The notes under the pieces were generated by a model that worked only from the letters and a program-made list of their open reading frames with translations, searched no databases and was not told where the DNA came from. Shown here piece by piece: positions 37,013-44,418 of a DNA stretch of 58,040 bases. A program made the position numbers and the translations under genes. Source of the DNA: Marinoscillum sp. (lineage in GTDB: Bacteria; Bacteroidota; Bacteroidia; Cytophagales; Cyclobacteriaceae); contig JAMWZA010000015.1 of assembly GCA_024305105.1 (NCBI GenBank), positions 1 through 58,040 on the forward strand, given 5' to 3'. Numbering within the stretch: the stretch's first letter is position 1; each line of letters opens with the position of its first letter.

Positions 37013-40000
37013 ATGATTAACCGCACCTTGCGAGCTACCGTTCGATGTGCCGCATTAGCCGTTTTACTTTGTTGCTTTTCAGCTACACACGCCCAGGATG
37101 AAACCTACTATGGCGGCAATTTGGACGATGTGGTCATTTCTGATGAAAGAGCCCAGGACCTTGCACGTCAATTGCTGGATGTAGATGCACTGCTACATGC
37201 ATTAAGTGCCAAGGCCATAGCCAACGACGACCGTTTGGTAGATTTTGTGGAAGGCTTCATGGAGCGCAATGGCATAGGGGTGCTCACCATCAGCTATGTT
37301 GATAGCGATGACCTCTGGCCAAAAATACTGAAAAAGGGTAGCCTGAAGAAAATCCAAAAAGCCCCAGATGCGACGCTGGTGGCAGGTATCCTGTTCTTCC
37401 CAGAAGAAAACGTAGACAGTGACAAACGAAGCTTTACGGCCCGGCTGGTACTGGAAGGCAAAACCAACGAGGTGTACGACCTGCTCAACATCTCAGGCGA
37501 TGACATGGCCTTGATTTCTGAAGATACTTCTGACGAACTCATAGGCGCTCAATCCTACTCCAAACCCAGAGATGCACAGGACAAGGTAGTCAATGCGATG
37601 ATCGCTGCTTTGCAAAAAGTAGAACAGAATGCCGATCCTGAAGGCCCAACAGGTCAGGTGGTCACCTTCCGAAAGAAAGGAAATCAAAAACACGGATTTG
37701 ATCTGCAAACCTACGATCAACTCCAGGCTGATTACCCAACCATCGTGGTAGGTGGAGAATCTTATCCTACTGCCTGGAAATCACTGAAAACCACGCAACC
37801 CGATGAAGTGATTGCCATTGATACTTCTGGTCAGGAAGTTGCTTTTGAACTGGATGGTGTTCCAGTCAATGGTAACCTAACCAATGGCCGCTATACCCTC
37901 TCATTACAAGGAAGCAGCGATGGCACAGAAGGCGAACTACTGGCCAAAGTAGGTGAAACAACGGTAGGCAAGCTGAATACAGTCAGTTACAACCTTTCCT
38001 CCATCGACTTAAAAATAGTACCGGTGAATGGTGCCGGATCAGGCATCTCCCAAACCGCACTACAGAGCGCACTGGATAGCACCTATGCACCGGCAGTAGC
38101 CAGCTGGAATGTGCAGGTGTTGGACAATCAGGAGCTAGGCAATGCCTGGGATCCAGAGGGCGATGGACTGGACGATGGCGAAACCGGATCGTTTACCAAC
38201 TACACCGATGAAATGAACGACCTGATCAAGGCATTCAAAAGCCAAAACGATCGGGACAAAGACGCTTATTACATATTCCTGGTAGACCGAGCGGAGAATG
38301 CCAGCAAGCTCGGCTACATGCCGCGTAAAAAGCAATGGGGCTTTGTTTTTACCAATGGACAAAGTACCGAATCCCTGACCAAGACCATCGCTCACGAGCT
38401 GGGCCATGGTGTGTACCGACTGGAGCACCCGTTCTCAGAGAAAGGTCTGCCTAAAGGCCAGACGGACAACCTGATGGACTACTCCAATGGTGAAGAACTC
38501 TACAAGTACCAGTGGGACTATGTCCATGACCCTGCCAGTGTGGTGACACTGTTTGATGATGAGGAAGAGGGGGCTTATGTAGCCATGAGTGAAGAAGAGT
38601 TCGATTATTTCTTCGCAGAAGTTGAGCCAATAATGAACGGTGAAAATTCAGAGGTAAAAGCAACAATTAAAAAGCTCAAAGAGATTTATGAAATTTTTGA
38701 AAAGTGCAATGACGAGAATTGGGCAAGTTATAACGGTCAAGGTGTAATCCCATATTGTTTCTGGCGTGATGCTGAATCTGGCGACCTTCCATTTACAGCT
38801 GGCATTGTAGATGGGGCATACCTTGAATATGAGGCCATTACTCAATTAGTTCCCATGATTGAGGATTTGCATGATAACATTAGCAAAGTGATTGCTGCAT
38901 ACACCATTGACAGCTGGCGATGCAGGGATGAGGCGTTCGTATCCAACTCAACAGAATATGAAAGAGTACTATACAGATTAAAAGAATTAGAGGGTGAAAG
39001 CAGTGTATGGAGCTGGGTTGAAGAAAGGTGGCAAGAAGACAGTAAACAGGATCTCGAGGAATTCTATAAAGAGTGTGAAGAAGTCCAAACCTTGAAAAAT
39101 GATATCAATGAGATTTATGTATTTATCACTGACTTTGAGGAAGTAATAGACCTGTACTTTGAAATTGAATCCAAAATAACAGAGTACCTGGAAACCCTTC
39201 AATCTGATGGAAATGAAGGTTATTATGAAAGGGGTAGACTAGTAATTCCTGCAGCTACTGTTCTAATCGATGGTGTAGGTGTGCTATCAAAAATGCCGAG
39301 GGTGAAGAAAGCGCTCCAGGGCATGAAAAAAATCATTAATGATGGTGAGTGGACAAGGTTTACACGAAAAGTTGATGAATTAGCTGGGTCTTCCGTTGAT
39401 GATTTAATATCGGCATTGAATAGTTCAATGAAATCAACATACGATGATCTTATCGCATCGGGTCTCTCTTCTGAAATAAAGGCTCATTCTATTTTGATGA
39501 AGAATGCCAACGGAGAAACTGTAGCCATTATCAACAATAACAAGTTGACACCTACAAAATGGGACTGGCAAAAAGACTTCCCTGAGACAGCTAAAACATA
39601 TACTTCTGAAGGATATATTATTATCAAGCAAGGTGATGAAATAAGATTTGATTTAGGATTTAAAGAAGGTCGAAAACTTGAAGCCAAAGAAGTAAATGAC
39701 TATTTGGTCAATGGTCAAGGCAAAGATCTCGATGGGCAGCCCTATTGGGCAGGTTCCGAAGTTGAAGAGATAGTTTTGGGACGTCAAGGTGAGATTATTT
39801 ATTTTATCGAAAACAACAATGAAGGATTGGCTAATCCAGGTTTTTACGCTTCTAAAGATCCAATCTCAACCTTAAAAGAGTTAAGAGAAAAATTGGCCGT
39901 CAAAAAGGAATGGAAGCCTGATAATAGAGCCCCGACATTAAGAACATACAAGGTGAAGTCGGAGTTTAGAGTTCGTAGCGGAATTGTTGGTAGACAAGTC

Positions 40001-40126
40001 GAGAAAGGGGTTGAGCTACCTGGCGGTGGCCATCAATATGAAGTTGTAGATTACAGGTACAATGGGAGTAACTGGCAGAGCTTTTTTGAAGAAATAGGTC
40101 CTAAAGGAGGAATAAGGTTAGAATGA
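37013..40126 (+). CDS. Secreted zincin-motif protein with C-terminal toxin-like (TNT-like) domain; putative polymorphic toxin
   Basis: 1037 residues. A Sec signal (about 1-28, ending THAQD) is followed by an unrecognised alpha/beta domain (30-200) and beta-rich segments (210-350). A metallopeptidase-like region follows with H461-E-L-G-H465, possible third ligands E471/H472, and NLMDY (486-490) as a Met-turn-like element. After about residue 542 the codon use becomes A+T-rich. A helical linker leads to a tail with EVEEIVLGRQGEIIYF, NPGFYASKD, EWKPDNRAPTLRTYKV and P1003-GGGHQY. Such an ending recalls the TNT/DUF4237 NAD+-glycohydrolase toxins, where the Gln after GGG is catalytic. This match is from memory of the motif and remains tentative. 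The next gene overlaps by ATGA and is the likely immunity gene. Confidence 0.65.
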   Translation: MINRTLRATVRCAALAVLLCCFSATHAQDETYYGGNLDDVVISDERAQDLARQLLDVDALLHALSAKAIANDDRLVDFVEGFMERNGIGVLTISYVDSDDLWPKILKKGSLKKIQKAPDATLVAGILFFPEENVDSDKRSFTARLVLEGKTNEVYDLLNISGDDMALISEDTSDELIGAQSYSKPRDAQDKVVNAMIAALQKVEQNADPEGPTGQVVTFRKKGNQKHGFDLQTYDQLQADYPTIVVGGESYPTAWKSLKTTQPDEVIAIDTSGQEVAFELDGVPVNGNLTNGRYTLSLQGSSDGTEGELLAKVGETTVGKLNTVSYNLSSIDLKIVPVNGAGSGISQTALQSALDSTYAPAVASWNVQVLDNQELGNAWDPEGDGLDDGETGSFTNYTDEMNDLIKAFKSQNDRDKDAYYIFLVDRAENASKLGYMPRKKQWGFVFTNGQSTESLTKTIAHELGHGVYRLEHPFSEKGLPKGQTDNLMDYSNGEELYKYQWDYVHDPASVVTLFDDEEEGAYVAMSEEEFDYFFAEVEPIMNGENSEVKATIKKLKEIYEIFEKCNDENWASYNGQGVIPYCFWRDAESGDLPFTAGIVDGAYLEYEAITQLVPMIEDLHDNISKVIAAYTIDSWRCRDEAFVSNSTEYERVLYRLKELEGESSVWSWVEERWQEDSKQDLEEFYKECEEVQTLKNDINEIYVFITDFEEVIDLYFEIESKITEYLETLQSDGNEGYYERGRLVIPAATVLIDGVGVLSKMPRVKKALQGMKKIINDGEWTRFTRKVDELAGSSVDDLISALNSSMKSTYDDLIASGLSSEIKAHSILMKNANGETVAIINNNKLTPTKWDWQKDFPETAKTYTSEGYIIIKQGDEIRFDLGFKEGRKLEAKEVNDYLVNGQGKDLDGQPYWAGSEVEEIVLGRQGEIIYFIENNNEGLANPGFYASKDPISTLKELREKLAVKKEWKPDNRAPTLRTYKVKSEFRVRSGIVGRQVEKGVELPGGGHQYEVVDYRYNGSNWQSFFEEIGPKGGIRLE

Positions 40127-40683
40127 ATATAAAAGACTTTCAATTTGAAACAGAACTTGGGAATAGGTTCATTCCGAATATCACACCTAACATTGGCGAC
40201 TCGTTATTCGAGTATGTGAGTGATGATCTCTACAAGGAGTATGTGAATAAAGCTACAAAAGGGCTTTTCTGGGTTACCTCTGGAAGTAGAAGGGCAGTAA
40301 ATCTTTATGAATCAGGAGTCTCTATTTTTGGCATTCCCACTCCCGATATGCAAAGAGTAATAGTAATTTATCCCATGGAGCATACTCTGAATCGAGCTCC
40401 TAGAAATGCGATAATATATAATGCTGATGGTAGTGTTCATAGGATACTAAACGCACCTGAGCCAATTTCTGATTTAGCAAAAACTCGGTCTCGGTTTATG
40501 GCGAAGACTAAGGCTTTCAATCCACCTCATCGCCTCTACTTTCATAGCGTTCGCTGGGTCAAGGCTGAAGGAGAAATAGTTACCGTTGTTGGAATTGGTT
40601 TTGATAGGGATTGGCAAGAAGAGCGAATATTAAACCCAGAAACGGGGAAATTTGGAGAGTGTGTAAGTTCTGGTATGAGATAA
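40123..40683 (+). CDS. Putative immunity protein for the upstream toxin
   Basis: 186 residues, not recognised as a known family. It has no signal peptide and no membrane segment, so it should be cytoplasmic, as expected for an antidote. The start ATGA overlaps the toxin stop, which ties translation of the two. The sequence is mixed alpha/beta, with GLFWVTSGSRRAVNLYESG and a C-terminal VVGIGFDRDWQEERILNP. The immunity role is inferred only from size, position and overlap. Confidence 0.6.
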   Translation: MNIKDFQFETELGNRFIPNITPNIGDSLFEYVSDDLYKEYVNKATKGLFWVTSGSRRAVNLYESGVSIFGIPTPDMQRVIVIYPMEHTLNRAPRNAIIYNADGSVHRILNAPEPISDLAKTRSRFMAKTKAFNPPHRLYFHSVRWVKAEGEIVTVVGIGFDRDWQEERILNPETGKFGECVSSGMR

Positions 40684-40940
40684 CATAAGGAGCCATTTTG
40701 TGCATAGAATTTAGGGTTCTATTGAATTGTAAGATTGGTAATCATGCTTAATTATCCACCTGATATGATCATTCATCATCTCGATTTAATTACTCAGGAA
40801 ACAATAAGTTTGATTCTCTTACATCATGTATGCTAGCTGTGTTTTGTCTGTTGGTGACACCTGTCATGATTGAAGCGTCATTGAGAACCAATAAAGGCTA
40901 AGTAATTCAAGTCAAATGAATGATTTTCGTAAATCAGTAA
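40684..40940. other. A+T-rich spacer with small coding remnants
   Basis: A 30-codon frame at 40744-40836 (MLNYPPDMIIHHLDL) ends in TAG. Nothing else is recognisable. It may be the decayed beginning of the broken gene that follows. Confidence 0.35.
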
Positions 40941-41319
40941 TCAATCGATAGCGAACTAGAAGTTTTTCTATTAGGAAAGGGAGAATACTATTATCTTAAT
41001 AGAGATTGGGATAGGCATGATTTCAGTACCACCTGGTTCATAATCATGGAGGATGCTCAAAAGCCAGATTCTGATACCTTCAATTTATCTATTCTATAAG
41101 TTTGAGTACTCAAGGCTTGATAAAGAGTGGAACATCTTTCAGCGTTTAAAAGACCTAATTAAAGAGCTTTTGATGAATTCCAGAGACTTTGATAATAGTA
41201 ATTCTTATCAGGTAGAGCTACTAAAAAAGTATCAGATCAGTGCCTTACTTGATTTTCTAATACCATTAACCCATGGACGTTCCCTCTTCTACAAGAAGCT
41301 ACTACATGAGCCAGATTAA
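40941..41319 (+). pseudogene. Broken gene, possibly a decayed immunity gene
   Basis: From 40941 an open frame without ATG reads through FLLGKGEYYYLNRDWDRHDF and DAQKPDSDTFNLSIL to a TAA at 41097-41099. Exactly there the next frame takes over with YKFEYSRLDKEWNIFQRL, inside an 88-codon ORF (41053-41319), and continues to THGRSLFYKKLLHEPD. Both parts look like real protein, and joining them at about 41095 gives one plausible product of about 125 residues. The upstream TAA (40938-40940) removes the start. Extra immunity genes and their remains are common behind polymorphic toxins; that identity is a guess. Confidence 0.45.
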
Positions 41320-41386
41320 GAGAAAGAAATTAAAATCAGAGTAAGGTTCAATTACTCCACATCAAATGATTTCCTAAATTGATCGT

Positions 41387-42082
41387 ATGTCTAAGACTTT
41401 ATCTCAAAAAGAAAAAATCCAATTCTTCCAAATGCAACTTCTCAAATGGTTTGAAGTGGATGGACGAGATATTCCGTGGAGAAAAAAGTCTGTAACTAAC
41501 TACGAGAGGATAATCTCCGAAGTACTCCTACAAAGGACCAAAGCACAAACAGTAGCCAAATACTTTTCTACCTTCCTTAAGGCATATCCATCTTGGAAAA
41601 AGCTAGGAGAAGCATCACAAAAAGACTTAGAAGTAATTCTCCAGCCGCTCGGACTTTATAAGCAACGTGCTGCACGGCTTTACAAACTAGCTCAAGAGAT
41701 GAAAAGAAGAAATGGAAGATTTCCGACCAAACGAAATCAAGTGGAAGAAATGTCCATGATGGGACAATACATTACCAATGCCTTTGAGCTATTCATTCTC
41801 AAAAAGCCAGCACCCTTACTTGATGTTAACATGGCTCGTGTTTTAGAACGTTTCTTTGGTCCCAGAACAAAAGCCGATATCCGCTATGATCCATACCTTC
41901 AAGAGCTCGCCCAAAAAGTAGTAAATCATGAAAAATCAAAAGAAATCAATTGGGCGATTCTGGATTTAGGAGGCCTATTATGTACATATCGCCAAAATGT
42001 AAAAGTTGTTTGTTTAGAATCAAATGTCTATTTCAAAACGGATAATGTGGTATTGAATGAATTTAATGCATTAGTATTCTAA
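41387..42082 (+). CDS. HhH-GPD DNA glycosylase, MIG/MutY-like, with a degenerate Fe-S site
   Basis: 231 residues, one domain; the MutY C-terminal domain is absent. It aligns along its length with the EndoIII/MutY/MIG fold: EVDGRDIPWRKKSVTNYERIISEVLLQRTKAQTV, then a helix-hairpin-helix region reading MSMMGQYITNAF, then LLDVNMARVLERFFG with the catalytic Asp. Position-for-position, the Tyr of GQY matches the Tyr of thymine-DNA mismatch glycosylases (MIG), where MutY has Ser and EndoIII has Lys. The Fe-S loop should be C-x6-C-x2-C-x5-C; here only the first and third Cys remain (LLCTYRQNVKVVCLESNVYF) and the other two are Lys and Tyr. Such enzymes often accompany cytosine-5 methylation; no methyltransferase is seen here. 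Confidence 0.8.
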   Translation: MSKTLSQKEKIQFFQMQLLKWFEVDGRDIPWRKKSVTNYERIISEVLLQRTKAQTVAKYFSTFLKAYPSWKKLGEASQKDLEVILQPLGLYKQRAARLYKLAQEMKRRNGRFPTKRNQVEEMSMMGQYITNAFELFILKKPAPLLDVNMARVLERFFGPRTKADIRYDPYLQELAQKVVNHEKSKEINWAILDLGGLLCTYRQNVKVVCLESNVYFKTDNVVLNEFNALVF

Positions 42083-42306
42083 CAATTTCGCTGGGCCGAA
42101 TTTTAATGATATTTGCCCAGATTCTCTACATTATCTAAAATTTTAGAAGAGGATTTGAATTTACTCATCTTCCAATTCGGAACTTGCTAATAGATTCTTT
42201 TAATATCCTCTAATTGATCCTAATAATTTTAACACTATTCCTTTATTATTAGGTTGTTTAGATGAGTTTATATCTATTTCTAATGTTCGTCCAACAGTAA
42301 CAAAAA

Positions 42307-43110
42307 TCAACCGTTTTCAAAGTTCTTAAACCAATTCCTGTTGACATTCACTTTTTCCTTGATTTCAACTTGAACACCAAGACCTAGCTCTTTCAGCTTT
42401 TCAGCTAATTTTTCACCGTCCATTAAATCAATTGCAGGAGCACCATCTCGTGAAGCTTCCAAAACCGCATCTCTTGTAAATTGACCAGTAGTAATAAATA
42501 GCCCTTTATCAGTACGTCCTACCATGGCTCCCCTAAAGTCTCTGATTTCTTTTGAAATCACTTTACCTTTATATCGCTTACATTGAAAAATTATATGGAA
42601 GCTAAGTATGCCATTTATTGTTGCAACACCTCGCCCATCTATACCTCCGTCACCAGACCTTCCAGTCACCTCAACTTGAATAAATCCTTTTTCTCTCAAC
42701 AGCCGCTTTACCAACCTCTCAAAAGCATTGGGAGAAAGTTCTTCTGTAATGGTTTTAATCAATTCATCCTTCCAATTTTCACTATCAGATATCTCTTTGG
42801 CTATTTGCTTTTCTTCTTTTGAGCTTACGGTAAAATTAAGATTTACATTGTGATCAGCTTTAATAGACCAAATTCCTCTAGTGGAATTCTCTAAATAACC
42901 TTGATTCTTTAACATGGTTCGTACCCAAGCCATCTCATATTCGAACTTCGTTTGAGTCTCTGAATGTTGTATTTCTAAAAGGTCTGTTGGTAATTGAAGT
43001 AATTCGATTACTTTATTATTTATCTCATCATTTCTACCTGAACCACCCAGTTCATAGACTGCTTTTAATACAGGTTTAAAAAAATCTTCTCTTTTAGGTA
43101 AACTTTTCAT
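42307..43110 (-). CDS. Mrr-type restriction endonuclease
   Basis: 267 residues from the ATG at 43110 (MKSLPKREDFF); the frame is open 13 codons further but would then overlap the divergent gene. An N-terminal winged-helix Mrr_N-like domain (about 1-90, VLKAVYELGGSGRNDEINNKV) precedes an Mrr catalytic domain (about 130-250). The catalytic residues are visible: an early Glu in NAFERLVKRLLREKGF, Asp in GRSGDGGIDGRG and QCKRYKG. Mrr enzymes are type IV, methyl-dependent nucleases or PD-(D/E)XK defence enzymes. It is convergent with the glycosylase gene and only 15 bp from the divergent 85-residue gene. Confidence 0.88.
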   Translation of the reverse strand: MKSLPKREDFFKPVLKAVYELGGSGRNDEINNKVIELLQLPTDLLEIQHSETQTKFEYEMAWVRTMLKNQGYLENSTRGIWSIKADHNVNLNFTVSSKEEKQIAKEISDSENWKDELIKTITEELSPNAFERLVKRLLREKGFIQVEVTGRSGDGGIDGRGVATINGILSFHIIFQCKRYKGKVISKEIRDFRGAMVGRTDKGLFITTGQFTRDAVLEASRDGAPAIDLMDGEKLAEKLKELGLGVQVEIKEKVNVNRNWFKNFENG

Positions 43111-43125
43111 AGTATTATATCTAAT

Positions 43126-43383
43126 ATGAAAGTACAGAACTTTGATCATTTAATGGAACTTGCTTCCAAGAACAGTGATATGCAACATTTTTATGTCATT
43201 TTGGCTGGTGGTTTGGCAAGATCAGGAAAACGAATATTATATCATAGAGATTCAGATACATTTGACATAGTTCATGAAATAGATGAATCACATGAGGAGC
43301 TTTCAAGCTTGGAATTATTGAAGAATCAATTTTTTATTAGAGCCTTAGAAAATAATTGTTTATTCCTTTCTTCAATTGAATAA
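43126..43383 (+). CDS. Small protein of unknown function
   Basis: 85 residues, MKVQNFDHLMELASKNSDM at the start, with FYVILAGGLARSGKRILY and FDIVHEIDESHEELSS. No known motif, no signal, no membrane segment. The composition and regular hydrophobic pattern argue for a real gene, and I have an unverified memory of similar short proteins in other Bacteroidota. The start codon is 15 bp from that of the divergent Mrr gene, so the two promoters must lie within or overlap each other's 5' regions. Confidence 0.6.
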   Translation: MKVQNFDHLMELASKNSDMQHFYVILAGGLARSGKRILYHRDSDTFDIVHEIDESHEELSSLELLKNQFFIRALENNCLFLSSIE

Positions 43384-43465
43384 CTATTCTTTCGAAAATT
43401 CTCATTGCCTATTGTCTTGCCAGCAATTGTGGAATTGAATTGTATACCTTGATTTTTTGATTACG

Positions 43466-43657
43466 ATGAACCCTTCTTTTCTCCTTGAAACACAAAAGAG
43501 TCATTAAAAATTAAATGAGCTGAGCCTAAAGGGCTATACAACAGCAAATGCCTCAATCAATTTTACTTTGTTTTGGATAGATAAAGAAGAAAAAGAAGTA
43601 AAGGTAATCCTTCCAAAAGTAACTTTTAGAAAGTCAAATGATATAAACGCAAAATGA
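43466..43657 (+). pseudogene. Broken small ORF directly upstream of the HNH endonuclease gene
   Basis: From an ATG at 43466 the frame reads MNPSFLLETQKSH, a TAA (43505-43507), and continues in the same frame as LNELSLKGYTTANASINF and WIDKEEKEVKVILPKVTF to a TGA at 43655-43657. The TGA overlaps the ATG of the HNH gene as ATGA, a layout typical of translational coupling. The second part looks like true protein. It may be a small partner gene inactivated by one stop, or a chance frame. Confidence 0.35.
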
Positions 43658-44415
43658 AGCAACATCAAAAACCCTGGACACGTGAAGAGCTAATTTTAGC
43701 TATCAACCTCTACTGCAAACTTCCCTTTGGGAAGATGCATAAGGGTAATCCAGAAGTTATTGACCTTGCCGGGCTAATTGGCCGTACGCCAAGTTCAGTG
43801 GGTTTAAAGCTCGGAAATTTTGCAAGCCTAGACCCCACTCTGAAAGCCAGAGGCATCAAAGGAGCAGACCACTCTAGCAAATTAGATAAGATTATCTGGG
43901 CAGAGTTTTACGAAAACTGGGATGAGGCGGCCTATGAAAGTGAATTACTTTTAGAAAGGATAAGATCAGACTCTACTCAAAAACCAAAAATGGAATTCTC
44001 GGGATTAGAGGGAAAGGAAAAGGAGAGAACAGTCAAAACACGCCTCAATCAAAATTTCTTTAGACAAGCAATACTGGCATCTTATAATAACACCTGTTGC
44101 ATCACAGGAATTTCGCAACCTGAGTTGTTAATAGCCGGTCATATAATACCATGGAGTGTCGATACTAAAAACCGGATGAATCCAAGTAATGGACTAGCAT
44201 TGAATGGACTACATGATAAAGCCTTTGAGCTAGGATTGATTTCCATTAGTCCCGAATACAAAATTTTGATTTCTTCGGAATTGAAGAAAAACAAAACTGA
44301 ATCTGTCAAACAATACTTCCTGGCTTATGAAAAACGAGAGATAATCCTCCCCTCAAAGTTTTTACCTGACCATAAGTTTCTGAAATATCACAACAAAAGG
44401 AGGTTTATCAAATAG
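43654..44415 (+). CDS. HNH endonuclease, putative restriction enzyme
   Basis: 253 residues. The N-terminal half (WTREELILAINLYCKLPFGKMHKGNPEV, LIGRTPSSVGLKLGNFASLDP) is a DNA-recognition-like domain of predicted restriction endonucleases (COG3440 type). The C-terminal half is the HNH nuclease: NNTCCITGISQPELLIAGHIIPWS, NPSNGLALNGLHDKAFE. The His of AGHIIPW, the Asn of NGLALN and the His of GLHDKAF are the expected active-site positions. It is convergent with the FtsX-type permease gene, with 3 bp between the two stop codons. No methyltransferase partner is visible, so it may be modification-dependent or solitary. Confidence 0.85.
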   Translation: MKQHQKPWTREELILAINLYCKLPFGKMHKGNPEVIDLAGLIGRTPSSVGLKLGNFASLDPTLKARGIKGADHSSKLDKIIWAEFYENWDEAAYESELLLERIRSDSTQKPKMEFSGLEGKEKERTVKTRLNQNFFRQAILASYNNTCCITGISQPELLIAGHIIPWSVDTKNRMNPSNGLALNGLHDKAFELGLISISPEYKILISSELKKNKTESVKQYFLAYEKREIILPSKFLPDHKFLKYHNKRRFIK

Positions 44416-44418
44416 GTT

